A DNA stretch of 64,000 nt, from assembly GCF_900143015.1 (NCBI RefSeq), contig NZ_FSRT01000003.1:372001-436000 (forward strand). Direction: 5' to 3'. The DNA is from Fibrobacter sp. UWB11. Lineage in GTDB: Bacteria; Fibrobacterota; Fibrobacteria; Fibrobacterales; Fibrobacteraceae. The translations under genes and the position numbers were made by a program. Below the pieces are notes generated by a model. That model searched no databases. It worked only from the letters and a program-made list of their open reading frames with translations, and was not told where the DNA came from. Of this stretch, positions 17,383 through 25,773 are shown piece after piece (within the stretch, counting starts at the first letter, position 1; the number at the start of each line of letters is the position of its first letter).

Positions 17383-17411
17383 TTGACAAAATTATAAGCA
17401 ATTTGTATTAT
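17383..17411 (+). promoter_or_regulatory. strong promoter of the 41-aa ORF
   Basis: TTGACA (17383-17388), 17 bp, TATTAT (17406-17411). The leader then holds a small hairpin, TGGGC-ATAAAC-GCCCA, and CAGGAAAAC before the ATG at 17462. Confidence 0.8.
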
Positions 17412-17461
17412 TCGATTTTTCATAAAACTGGGCATAAACGCCCAAAACCAGGAAAACAAAA

Positions 17462-17587
17462 ATGAAAAAAGAGTTGGAACAAAAAAAGAATTACCAGGCC
17501 CCAAAATTGAAGGTCGTCAAGCTCAAGCGCCAGAGCAACCTGCTGCGAGCTAGCGAACCAGACCCGTACAAGGGCCCCCTCGGCTAG
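17462..17587 (+). CDS. 41-aa basic peptide, unknown
   Basis: ATG 17462 to TAG 17585-17587, preceded by CAGGA 7-8 nt upstream. Residues 1-30 are Lys-rich (KKNYQAPKLKVVKLKRQSNL). The tail LLRASEPDPYKGPLG is acidic, then Pro/Gly-rich. There is no signal peptide. The general shape (Y-x-A-P-x-x-x-V-V, then Leu-Leu, then a polar Gly/Pro tail) recalls very short ORFs found before surface-protein genes in Bacteroidetes; this is an impression, not a match. It has its own strong promoter and terminator, so it is highly transcribed. It could be a regulator peptide, a secreted signal or a precursor peptide. Confidence 0.6.
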   Translation: MKKELEQKKNYQAPKLKVVKLKRQSNLLRASEPDPYKGPLG

Positions 17588-17599
17588 AAAAAAATTATT

Positions 17600-17627
17600 G
17601 CGTCGAACGCCTTGTTCGACGCTTTTT
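17600..17627 (+). terminator. terminator or attenuator between the 41-aa ORF and the large protein
   Basis: GCGTCGAAC, loop GCCTT, GTTCGACGC, TTTTT. It lies 12 nt after the short ORF and 26 nt before the large gene. No other promoter is evident for the large gene, so read-through of this hairpin may set its expression. Confidence 0.85.
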
Positions 17628-17653
17628 AATTACACAAGACCAGGAATGAACAA

Positions 17654-20600
17654 ATGAAAAGCAACCAAAAAACACCTTTCACACGAGCGGTGTCAACATC
17701 GCTTGTACTCTTACTATCTGCAGCTTCGGCATGGGCAGCCACCACGATAGGCTCCATTGTTTATAGCAATGGTTACTACAACATTTCAAAGTCCTCCGAC
17801 CTTGTCGACCTAGCAACATACGTAAATGGCGGCGGATCAACTTCCGGCTTAACATTTAAAGTAACCACAAACATAACCGCAACCGGAACCTACACCCCCA
17901 TCGGCAACCCCAATCACGTCTTCAATGGAACGTTCGACGGAAACGGCAAAACCATTAGAGTTTACTATATATACGATCCGACCCCCACAACAGTTACTGT
18001 GGGAGGAGGCTATTCATACGAACTTACCGCAGGTCTTTTTGGTGTACTCGGCAGAAACGCTGTCGTAAAGAACCTTACCGTTGAACAGCCAGCTTATTCA
18101 CTAGTTTCGACAAAGGCGAAATTAGGCGGAAATATTCAAATGTCCAATGCGGACTTCGGCGGCATCGCAGGCATTAATAATGGACAAATCATAGACTGTA
18201 CAGCAAACAATTATTCGTTCACAGTAGAAGTGGATGCCTACTCTAGTAGCATCGGCGGTATTGTCGGTACAAATAACGGCACCATCAAGGGTTCTACATT
18301 CAATTATACTCTTACAACAAACCTAAAAAGCGGAGCTAACAATTATGTAGGCGGAATCGCAGGCTACAACACAGGAACGCTCGATTCCAACATAACTGAG
18401 TCCTATATAACAAACAATGGTGGCGATGCCTATATTGGAGGTATTGTTGGCTTTAATGCTGGCACCGCAACTAAAAACTTTGTTTCCAACTACAAAAAAA
18501 ATTCAGGAAGCAAAGGCAAAGGCGCCATTGCCGGATATAACAACAAAACACTCACCCAGAACGGCTACTACAACCTCGGCACGGGAATCGGCACAAGCAG
18601 CGGCGATGTTACTAGCAGCAGCGGCGCAATCCCAGTATATAAAATCACAGCCGGCACAGGCGTCTCTGTATCAGGAGCAACAACTGTCACCTGGAACAAA
18701 ACAACATACTACGCTTATAATTCAACTATCACTCTATCGGCCACAAGCGGAAACAATCCCAAGACCGGATATGCCATCGGTTACTCCGCAGATAACGGCA
18801 TCACCGTCTCTTCATCCGGGACATTCACCATGCCTGCCAAAGACATCTCTGTCGCTAGAGCAGACAAGCCTATCAGCTACACAATCACATACAAGCTAAA
18901 CGGCGGTTCAAACCCCTCTAGCGTTCCTACAAGCTACACTACCGACAAAGCAACAACGCTCCCAACTCCGACCAGAAACGGATATAGTTTCAGTGGTTGG
19001 TACACAACTCCTAACTTTAATGGTTCCAAATTCACTTCTATCGCAAAAGGAGCCTCCGGCAACAAAACGTTCTACGCCAAATGGACAGCATCATCCTACA
19101 CCATCACATACTATCTGAATGGCGGTACAAACCCGTCGGGTGCACCCACAAGCTACACAGCAGAAAGTGAGGCCATCACACTCCCGACCCCAACCCAGAC
19201 AGGTTATTCCTTTGCGGGCTGGTACACAACTAGCACATTCTCTGGTACCAAGGTGACCACAATTCCTAGCGGTTCTTCTGACAACAAGAGTTTCTTTGCC
19301 AAGTGGACCCCCAATACATACAAAGTCCAATTCAACGCCAACAACGGTACAGACGAATCAACAACCCAACAGTTTACCTACGGCACCGCAAAGAATCTCG
19401 ATCTAAATACGTTCAACCCACCCCAAGGTAAAGGCGGATTTTCGAAATGGACGACTAACGCTAACGGAACCGGCACCAGCTATGCCGACGGCCAAAGCGT
19501 TCAAAACCTCACAACAACGTTGGGTGAAACAGTCCAGCTCTACGCCCAATGGAAAAAGCATATCGCTTACACAAACGACTTCTATTTCTACGATATTGAT
19601 GATGAATATTATACAGGAAAGGCCATCGAACCTTCTGTCACTATCATCAAGGATGCAGTTGATGTTTCCGATGATTTCATTATTAGCTATTCCGACAACA
19701 TCAACGTCGGCGAAGCTACCGTGACAATCACCATCGATAGCAAGAAACACCCCGATTACGACGGTTCCATCACAAAGCACTTCAAGATTAAAAAAGCAAA
19801 ACCGACCATTACAGTTCCGACAGCAACCAAGTTTAAATACAATGGCAAAGCCCAAGCTCTTGTAACAGCAGGCTCCACCAATGTCGGGTTCATGCTCTAC
19901 AGCCTTGACGGAACGAACTATAGCGATGAAATTCCGACCGCAGTGAACGCCGGGAATTACACCGTTTACTACAAGGTCGCAGAAACTGAAAACTACAGCA
20001 GCGTCACGGGCTCTGTTGAAGTAAAAATCGAAGGAACTTACACAAAGAACGAATTTATCGAAATCAACGAAGTCGATGGCAAGAAGCACGTCACTATCGA
20101 CGGAAACGCTTCCAGCGACAAGGCTTTCGAAATCAAGGACGATGTCGTTGTCGAAGATGTCAAGCTCACGCGTGAATTCACATTCGGTGAAGGCTACTCC
20201 ACCTTGGTCTTGCCCTTCGAAGTAAATACCAACCAGCTCACAGGAGTCTCCTCGATTCTTGAATTTACAGGCATGGGCTTAAACGACAAAGGCATCAAGC
20301 AAGTCGAAATGAGCACCCTTTGGGACGAAACAAAGGCTCACACAAAGATTCAAGCCAACAAGCCGTACTTGATCAAGATGGCAAGCGCAACGCTCGGAGT
20401 TGTAGGTTCTGTTACCCTCAAGAAGACAGAAACACCGATTGCAACCGTACCTAATAGCTCCTGGACATTCGTAGGCACCTACTCTTACAAGGAATGGACT
20501 TCGGACGATCCGGAACTCGGACGCGCTTACGGCTTTGCCGGACAGGCCAAAGAAGGAGTCGAAGCAGGAGAATTCGTGAAGGTTGACGCAGGCGCCTATA

Positions 20601-20890
20601 TCAACCCGATGCGCGCATACCTGTTAGCACCGGCCAAGCCCGCAAAGGTAAGAGCCGCAAACAATGTCACCACAACAGCCTCTATCCATAACGACTACCC
20701 CGAAACAATCGAGATGGTCATTGTTGACAAGGAAAACAACCAGACAACCGTCATCGGCACACTCAACACCCACACAGGCGAATTCCGCTGGAACAAGACC
20801 AAGCGCACGTTCGACCTCAAGGGCCGTCACGTAGGCAATGGCAACAAGGCCCGCAGTGCTTATTACGGAAAAACCGAACTGAAGAAATAA
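17654..20890 (+). CDS. large exported repeat protein (GLUG, InlB-type and MBG-like repeats)
   Basis: 1078 aa with a signal peptide ending SAWA. Residues about 170-280 hold three GLUG-type repeats (IGGIVGTNNGTIKGS, VGGIAGYNTGTLDSN, IGGIVGFNAGTATKN). Residues about 410-640 hold Listeria-Bacteroides (InlB B/Flg_new) repeats, each with YxLNGG, GYSFxGWYTT and FxAKW. Residues about 715-795 are an MBG/YDG-like beta domain (KAKPTITV...NAGNYTVYYKV). The C-terminal part ends TFDLKGRHVG...KTELKK, which resembles T9SS-type or Prevotella-like tails. Likely a surface adhesin. Repeat content is typical of exported proteins in gut Bacteroidetes and Fibrobacter. Ribosome site CAGGA. Confidence 0.85.
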   Translation: MKSNQKTPFTRAVSTSLVLLLSAASAWAATTIGSIVYSNGYYNISKSSDLVDLATYVNGGGSTSGLTFKVTTNITATGTYTPIGNPNHVFNGTFDGNGKTIRVYYIYDPTPTTVTVGGGYSYELTAGLFGVLGRNAVVKNLTVEQPAYSLVSTKAKLGGNIQMSNADFGGIAGINNGQIIDCTANNYSFTVEVDAYSSSIGGIVGTNNGTIKGSTFNYTLTTNLKSGANNYVGGIAGYNTGTLDSNITESYITNNGGDAYIGGIVGFNAGTATKNFVSNYKKNSGSKGKGAIAGYNNKTLTQNGYYNLGTGIGTSSGDVTSSSGAIPVYKITAGTGVSVSGATTVTWNKTTYYAYNSTITLSATSGNNPKTGYAIGYSADNGITVSSSGTFTMPAKDISVARADKPISYTITYKLNGGSNPSSVPTSYTTDKATTLPTPTRNGYSFSGWYTTPNFNGSKFTSIAKGASGNKTFYAKWTASSYTITYYLNGGTNPSGAPTSYTAESEAITLPTPTQTGYSFAGWYTTSTFSGTKVTTIPSGSSDNKSFFAKWTPNTYKVQFNANNGTDESTTQQFTYGTAKNLDLNTFNPPQGKGGFSKWTTNANGTGTSYADGQSVQNLTTTLGETVQLYAQWKKHIAYTNDFYFYDIDDEYYTGKAIEPSVTIIKDAVDVSDDFIISYSDNINVGEATVTITIDSKKHPDYDGSITKHFKIKKAKPTITVPTATKFKYNGKAQALVTAGSTNVGFMLYSLDGTNYSDEIPTAVNAGNYTVYYKVAETENYSSVTGSVEVKIEGTYTKNEFIEINEVDGKKHVTIDGNASSDKAFEIKDDVVVEDVKLTREFTFGEGYSTLVLPFEVNTNQLTGVSSILEFTGMGLNDKGIKQVEMSTLWDETKAHTKIQANKPYLIKMASATLGVVGSVTLKKTETPIATVPNSSWTFVGTYSYKEWTSDDPELGRAYGFAGQAKEGVEAGEFVKVDAGAYINPMRAYLLAPAKPAKVRAANNVTTTASIHNDYPETIEMVIVDKENNQTTVIGTLNTHTGEFRWNKTKRTFDLKGRHVGNGNKARSAYYGKTELKK

Positions 20891-20904
20891 GCTAAAAACA
20901 CAGC

Positions 20905-20936
20905 AAAAAACGCCGGATTAATTCCGGCGTTTTTTT
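20905..20936 (+). terminator. terminator after the large repeat protein
   Basis: AAAAAACGCCGGA, loop TTAAT, TCCGGCGTTTTTT. It can also work for the convergent CBM48 gene. Confidence 0.9.
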
Positions 20937-20976
20937 ATTTCTTTAAAGCCGCAAAGCGGCGATTTCATTGTTTGAA

Positions 20977-21411
20977 TTACACGTGCTTAATCTTGTTGTC
21001 GCCGGCATCCCAGTTCTTGCCATCACAAACAAACTTGTATTCGTAATCGCCCGGAACGAGGGAAATCTTTGCGACCCAAAAACCAGTCTTCTTGTCCTTC
21101 TTGAGCATATCGACATCGACAGCCCAGTCATTGAACGTACCAGCAATGGAAACAGTCGTTGCAAGCGGGCAATCGGCGATAAATTCGACAGCCACTTTTT
21201 TCGGGGCGGCAGCCTTCACAGACTTCGTAGCCTTCTTTGCAGGGGACTTTTCAGCCTTCACGTCGGCCTTCGGGGTTTCAACAACCTTTGCGGTTTTCTT
21301 TGCCGGAGCAGCCTTTGCTTCAGCCTTCTTGGCAGGAGCCTTCGGAGCCTTAGCGGCAGCGGTTTTCTTTGCAGCAGGTTTTTCAACCACAGTTTTTGAA
21401 TTTTTAGACAT
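20977..21411 (-). CDS. CBM48/AMPK-type glycogen-binding domain with H1-like basic tail
   Basis: 144 aa. Residues 1-72 are almost only Lys, Ala, Pro, Val and Thr, in PAKK-like repeats like histone H1 or bacterial Hc/AlgP tails. Residues 73-144 match the CBM48/AMPK-beta fold: VSIAGTFNDW, then GFWVAKISLVPGDYEYKFVCDG and NWDAGDNK. CBM48 domains bind glycogen or starch. The basic tail could bind nucleic acid or act as a flexible spacer. No catalytic domain is attached. An AGGAGATAATT ribosome site precedes ATG. The role is unknown; glycogen-granule association is an inference. Confidence 0.8.
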   Translation of the reverse strand: MSKNSKTVVEKPAAKKTAAAKAPKAPAKKAEAKAAPAKKTAKVVETPKADVKAEKSPAKKATKSVKAAAPKKVAVEFIADCPLATTVSIAGTFNDWAVDVDMLKKDKKTGFWVAKISLVPGDYEYKFVCDGKNWDAGDNKIKHV

Positions 21412-21467
21412 AATTATCTCCTCTTATTCTTGTACTTGAAAATTTAGTAAAAAAAATTTTATTTTGC

Positions 21468-21473
21468 TATATT
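21468..21473 (+). promoter_or_regulatory. -10 box of leaderless rpe promoter
   Basis: TATATT (TATATTTG) ends 6 nt before the rpe ATG, with no Shine-Dalgarno sequence between. Confidence 0.5.
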
Positions 21474-21479
21474 TGAAAT

Positions 21480-22136
21480 ATGCTTAAACAAATCATCGCT
21501 CCTAGCGTCTTGAACGCAAACTTCCTCTCTCTCGGCGATGGTCTCAAGGCCATCGAAAACGGAGGCGCAGGCCTCGTTCACTTGGACATCATGGATGGGC
21601 ACTTTGTCCCAAACATCAGCTTTGGTCCGGGAATTTCCGCTTGCGTCAAAAAAGGCACCAAGCTCCCGCTCGATTGCCACTTGATGATTGAAAATCCAGA
21701 AAACTACGTGGGCGAATTTGCAAAAGCAGGCGCAAGCATCATCAGCGTGCACGCCGAAACCACAAATCATCTCGACCGCTTGCTGCACCAGATTGCAGAA
21801 CTCGGCGTAAAGCCGGCAGTCGCCATCAATCCGGCAACCCCGCTCGAAAGCATTAAGTACGTTCTTGACATTGTCGACATGGTGCTTATCATGTCTGTAA
21901 ACCCCGGATTCGGCGGCCAGAGCCTCATTCCGTATTGCCTCGACAAGATCCGTGAACTCCGCGCTCTTAAGCCGGAACTCAACATTCAAATCGATGGTGG
22001 TGTAAAGCTCGACAATATCCTCGCCTGCAAAGAAGCAGGTGCAAACATTTTTGTTGTCGGAAGCGCTATTTTCGGGAAGCCGGATCCAGAAGCCGTCTGC
22101 CGCGAATTCGTGAACTTAGTAGACAACAATAAGTAG
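21480..22136 (+). CDS. rpe: ribulose-phosphate 3-epimerase
   Basis: 218 aa TIM barrel. Interconverts ribulose-5-phosphate and xylulose-5-phosphate in the pentose phosphate pathway. APSVLNANF (Ser), HLDIMDGHFVPN (His, Asp), DCHLMIENP, MSVNPGFGGQ and IDGGV are the metal-binding, catalytic and phosphate-binding motifs, all intact. The length is normal. Cytosolic, monocistronic. Confidence 0.96.
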   Translation: MLKQIIAPSVLNANFLSLGDGLKAIENGGAGLVHLDIMDGHFVPNISFGPGISACVKKGTKLPLDCHLMIENPENYVGEFAKAGASIISVHAETTNHLDRLLHQIAELGVKPAVAINPATPLESIKYVLDIVDMVLIMSVNPGFGGQSLIPYCLDKIRELRALKPELNIQIDGGVKLDNILACKEAGANIFVVGSAIFGKPDPEAVCREFVNLVDNNK

Positions 22137-22154
22137 AGAGCAAGAAGAAACGGC

Positions 22155-22175
22155 ATTGCGAGCCTAGCGAAGCAA
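22155..22175 (+). repeat. ATTGC...GCAAT palindromic element
   Basis: ATTGCGAGCCTAGCGAAGCAA-type sequence: outer arms ATTGC and GCAAT, inner AGC and GC. A related element is at 47187-47214. Confidence 0.6.
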
Positions 22176-22208
22176 TCTATTCTTACTCCTATAAAAATCA
22201 CGCAAAAA

Positions 22209-22240
22209 AAAAATTAGGTCCCTTACGGGGCCTTTTTTTT
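22209..22240 (+). terminator. terminator downstream of rpe
   Basis: A-rich 5' side, AGGTCCC, loop TTAC, GGGGCCT, then eight T. Region 22241-22484 after it is AT-rich and shows no gene or clear site. Confidence 0.85.
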
Positions 22241-22516
22241 CATATAACCTTTGTATTCCCCCTAATATTTTCCGCTACATCGGTGTCGATGCAGTAGAAG
22301 CAAAAAGAGCAGAAACAAAAACTATAGAAAGAACGATTATAAGATACCAGTTTTGCATGCCTGTAATATATACTGAAAACTCGTCCATAATCTACACATT
22401 CACAAAATATTACAATTTTACTACAAAGTAAAGTTTACACAGCACGTTTTATGTTTCAGGAAATTAACAATCTATGACAATAATTAAATTTGCGCCGTAA
22501 AAAAACGCCCACGATT

Positions 22517-24112
22517 ATGCAAATTTACGCAAACAAAAAATTTGTCACGCCCATAGAAACAATTGAAATCTTCGAGCCCAAAGAAATCAAATCCGTTCTA
22601 GACAAAATCGAGTCTTTACAAAAGAAAGGCTATTATCTCATAGGTTATATGAGATACGACCTTAAAAATTCAGCAGGCGGCGCACCTCTCATTTATTTCG
22701 AAGCATTCGACTCCTTCCAGCCGTTCGAACCGCAAACACCCGACTACAAGATTGGCACCATCGTAAAGCCACGTATTTCCAAAGAAGAATACGCACAAAA
22801 AATCAACTACATCAAAGAGCAAATCAAAAACGGCATTACATACGAAGTCAATTACACTTACCCTTCAACGCTAAGAACAAATGCAAGTGAATTAGACTTA
22901 TACCAGTTCCTATTGCAAAATCAAAAGACACCCTACAACGCCTTTTTGCAAAACAAGTACGAGACAATCTTATCATTTTCGCCGGAACTGTTTTTCGTGA
23001 AGCGCGGCAACAAGATTTTGACAAAGCCCATGAAAGGCACGCTCAAACGCGGCAAGACATCCGAAGAAGACAACGCGCTACGAGAATTTTTGCACAACGA
23101 CTTAAAGAACCGCACCGAAAACGTCATGATTGTAGACTTGCTACGCAACGATCTCGGGAGAATTTCAAAGCCGGGAACCGTACGCGCAGACAAGCTCTTT
23201 GAAGTCGAACAACATAAAACAGTTTTCCAAATGACTTCCGAGATTTCATCGGAACTGAAAGACAGCACAACGCTTTACGACATCATCAATGCGATTTATC
23301 CGTGCGGTTCCATCACAGGCGCGCCAAAAATTTCTACAATGGAAGTCATCGCAAATGCAGAACCGTTCCCGCGAGAAGTGTACTGCGGAGCCATCGGCTA
23401 CATCCACGGCGACGAAATGATTTTCTCCGTCCCTATCAGAATCCTGCAGAAAAAGCAAGGCGAATCCGAATACAGATACGATGCCGGTGGCGCAATCACA
23501 TGGGCCTCTACCACAGACGACGAATGGAACGAAACAATGACTAAGGCAAGTTTTTTAAATACAGAATTTTCGCTGATAGAAACGGGCATCAACGATTTCG
23601 AGATGCATCTTGAGCGCTTGAGAAATTCCGCACAAGCACTCGGCTTCACCTGGAACAGCGACCTTGAAAACATCAAATTTGATAAGTCCGTTGTCAATAG
23701 AATTGAGCTTTTCAAGGACGGTCACTTTGAACACACGACAAGACCAATTCCCGCACCCAAGCAAGATCCAAAAATCAAGATTGTGCACAAAGTCAATTCC
23801 TCTAACCCATTCCTGTATCACAAAACGAGCATTCGCCTCCCGTTCCCGAAAGACGTCTTCGATGAAATCTGCGTGAACGAGAAAGGCGAAATCACCGAAG
23901 GAACGTTCACGAACATCGGCATTTTGCAAAACGGCATTATCTACACGCCGCCTATCGAGTGCGGACTTTTAAACGGCATCACAAGACAAAAGCTTTTAAA
24001 CGAAGGCAAGGCCAAAGAAAAAATCCTGTACCCGAGCGACCTCAAAATCGCCGAGAAAATCTACTGCTTCAATTCCGTCCGCGGCGTTGTAGAAGTGACC
24101 CTTTGTGAGTAA
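22517..24112 (+). CDS. pabB: aminodeoxychorismate synthase component I / aminodeoxychorismate lyase fusion
   Basis: 531 aa from ATG 22517 (the frame extends to TTG 22490; neither has a ribosome site). Residues 1-340 are the chorismate-binding PabB domain: LRNDLGRISKPGTV, HKTVFQMTSEI, SITGAPKIS (near residue 267) and YCGAIGYI. Residues about 345-531 are a class IV PLP aminotransferase-fold PabC domain: LIETGINDFEMHLERL, YHKTSIR with the PLP Lys, ITEGTFTNIGI and ECGLLNGITR. Together they make 4-aminobenzoate for folate. Such PabB-PabC fusions are known. The glutamine amidotransferase PabA is not adjacent. folE is also in this window. Confidence 0.9.
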   Translation: MQIYANKKFVTPIETIEIFEPKEIKSVLDKIESLQKKGYYLIGYMRYDLKNSAGGAPLIYFEAFDSFQPFEPQTPDYKIGTIVKPRISKEEYAQKINYIKEQIKNGITYEVNYTYPSTLRTNASELDLYQFLLQNQKTPYNAFLQNKYETILSFSPELFFVKRGNKILTKPMKGTLKRGKTSEEDNALREFLHNDLKNRTENVMIVDLLRNDLGRISKPGTVRADKLFEVEQHKTVFQMTSEISSELKDSTTLYDIINAIYPCGSITGAPKISTMEVIANAEPFPREVYCGAIGYIHGDEMIFSVPIRILQKKQGESEYRYDAGGAITWASTTDDEWNETMTKASFLNTEFSLIETGINDFEMHLERLRNSAQALGFTWNSDLENIKFDKSVVNRIELFKDGHFEHTTRPIPAPKQDPKIKIVHKVNSSNPFLYHKTSIRLPFPKDVFDEICVNEKGEITEGTFTNIGILQNGIIYTPPIECGLLNGITRQKLLNEGKAKEKILYPSDLKIAEKIYCFNSVRGVVEVTLCE

Positions 24113-24130
24113 TTGCCCTATAAAATGGCG

Positions 24131-24152
24131 ATGCCGGCACTAAGGCCGGCAT
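24131..24152 (+). repeat. ATGCCGGC...GCCGGCAT palindrome
   Basis: 8-bp perfect arms around ACTAAG, flanked by GGCG at left and GACA at right as in the other elements of this class. Between convergent genes. Confidence 0.8.
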
Positions 24153-24201
24153 GACAATTCCAAAAGGCTTCATTACAATCACAATTGGGCGCATTCAAAA
24201 A

Positions 24202-25638
24202 CTAGAACTGCGTAATAAATTCCCAGCCAATGTCTGAGGCCCAAAGCTTGCCATTTTCGCGCATATCCCACTGGTGGCCGCCATTGAAGGTGCACCACTT
24301 CACAGGGAAGCGCGGATCGACCGTCTTATAGTCATAGCAGACGTGATTGCCACTGGTGTATTCGGTAGCCTTTTCGCCAGTGCAGTCGGTATGGCCTTCG
24401 GGACCATTGTTCTTCAGAATCCTGTCACGGGCGCTACGTCCCATGCTCGGCGGGCAGGTACCGTCGCCTAAACCCACGGTTCCCATCCAGGCAATAGGCT
24501 TGCCCACATTCTTCGGAATGTAAATCACCTGGTCGGCAGTCGCGAACACCACGACACCGCGGAGACGATGCTGGAACGTCTGAGCGAGCGAATTTGTATA
24601 CATAGCACCAAAGCTGAAACCGGAAGAGAACACACGAGACGTATCCACGCAGAGGTTTTCGTTCAAGTGCGTAAGAAGTTCGTCAAAGAACAGGTGGTCT
24701 TTGTTATCGCCACAGCGCCACGGCATTTGGTCGGTGTAACCGTGCGGAGCCACAAAAATGGTGCTCTCCTTGGCGCCCTTCTGGTCGCGGTAACCATAAT
24801 AGTGTTCGTTTTTAGCAACGTTCTGTGCGGAACCGCCCATGCAGTGCATACCGAACACCAAACGATACGGCTTGTTCTTATCGTAGTTGTCAGGCACGTC
24901 GAGATAGACTTCGTGCTCGATACCGCCACCCGTGAACTTGAAGTAGCTCTTGAGCGTATTGTCCTTGCCGCAGCCCTTACTCGGCGTAGGATCGTTGCCC
25001 ATGGCATAGCCAAACGCAAACGTCTGCTTAGTGGCCGCCTTGCTGAGTTTCAAATCGAGAGTCGTATCAAGTTTCGACAGGGGAACAAACAACGTATCAT
25101 AATCTTCTGCAACGACACGCAGCGTATCAATAACATCGCCTTCCTTATGAAGCGCCTTCTTTTCTGCGGAACCCAAAGACCCAGAAGCATAGCCATAAGT
25201 GCTAAAGCGAACCGTTTCTTGCGCGGATCCCATCTGCACCTTTGCAACAAATGTCCCCGGCGCCTGGATCGAAGCTGCAAGATCAACCGTCCCAGAACCT
25301 TGCAACGTTTTCGCAAGTACCTGGTTACCCGTCATGTCAAATACCTTGACCTGCACAGGAGTGCTACCGCCCTGCGTAAAATTCAGGATTCCGTTAATCA
25401 AGCTGAAATGTCCAACAGCGGCACGTGAACCGTGTAAGGATACTTCCTCTTCATAAATGACAAAATTTCCAGATCGGTCCGTTTCAGTTTCATTGCCCTT
25501 TTGGAGCAATTTCACGGTCGCCGCAATTGGCGAAGAATCGTCTTTATCTTTAACGGTTCCTTTTAGGGTGTAGGCAGATGCCGCAGAAAAAGCGGTCGCC
25601 ATAACAATGGGAAATACAGAAAAGAATATTCTCTTCAT
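24202..25638 (-). CDS. secreted CE1-like esterase, paralog 4
   Basis: 478 aa from ATG 25638, behind AAAGGAGA (the frame opens at 25665). Signal peptide, regulatory-like domain (LKGTVKDKDDSSPIAATVKL), T9SS-like module (STPVQVKVFDMTGNQVL, IQAPGTFVAKV) and alpha/beta-hydrolase domain with Ser342 in GFSFGAM. Asp is in GLGDGTC and His in GGHQW. Very similar to paralog 3 (GCGKDNTLKSYFKFTGGG). It lies 135 bp downstream of the GH9 cellulase on the same strand, so the two may be expressed together to attack esterified cell walls. Confidence 0.85.
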   Translation of the reverse strand: MKRIFFSVFPIVMATAFSAASAYTLKGTVKDKDDSSPIAATVKLLQKGNETETDRSGNFVIYEEEVSLHGSRAAVGHFSLINGILNFTQGGSTPVQVKVFDMTGNQVLAKTLQGSGTVDLAASIQAPGTFVAKVQMGSAQETVRFSTYGYASGSLGSAEKKALHKEGDVIDTLRVVAEDYDTLFVPLSKLDTTLDLKLSKAATKQTFAFGYAMGNDPTPSKGCGKDNTLKSYFKFTGGGIEHEVYLDVPDNYDKNKPYRLVFGMHCMGGSAQNVAKNEHYYGYRDQKGAKESTIFVAPHGYTDQMPWRCGDNKDHLFFDELLTHLNENLCVDTSRVFSSGFSFGAMYTNSLAQTFQHRLRGVVVFATADQVIYIPKNVGKPIAWMGTVGLGDGTCPPSMGRSARDRILKNNGPEGHTDCTGEKATEYTSGNHVCYDYKTVDPRFPVKWCTFNGGHQWDMRENGKLWASDIGWEFITQF

Positions 25639-25773
25639 CCACAGTCTCCTTTCCCACGACACCACAATCCATATTGTAATATAAATTAAAGGCCAGCAAA
25701 AATTACCGAGTAAAAATAATTTTCAATCGGAGTCCGGGGTGACAGTGAAAACGGGATTGACGAAAACAAAGAA

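Noticed and set aside
17462-17587. 41-aa ORF as a RiPP precursor
   Set aside because: No modifying enzyme, peptidase-transporter or radical-SAM gene lies nearby and no double-Gly leader is present, so the class cannot be claimed; it is kept as an unknown peptide.
22434-22455. Promoter TTTACA / TATGTT before pabB-pabC
   Set aside because: The spacing is only 10 bp, too short for a sigma-70-type promoter.
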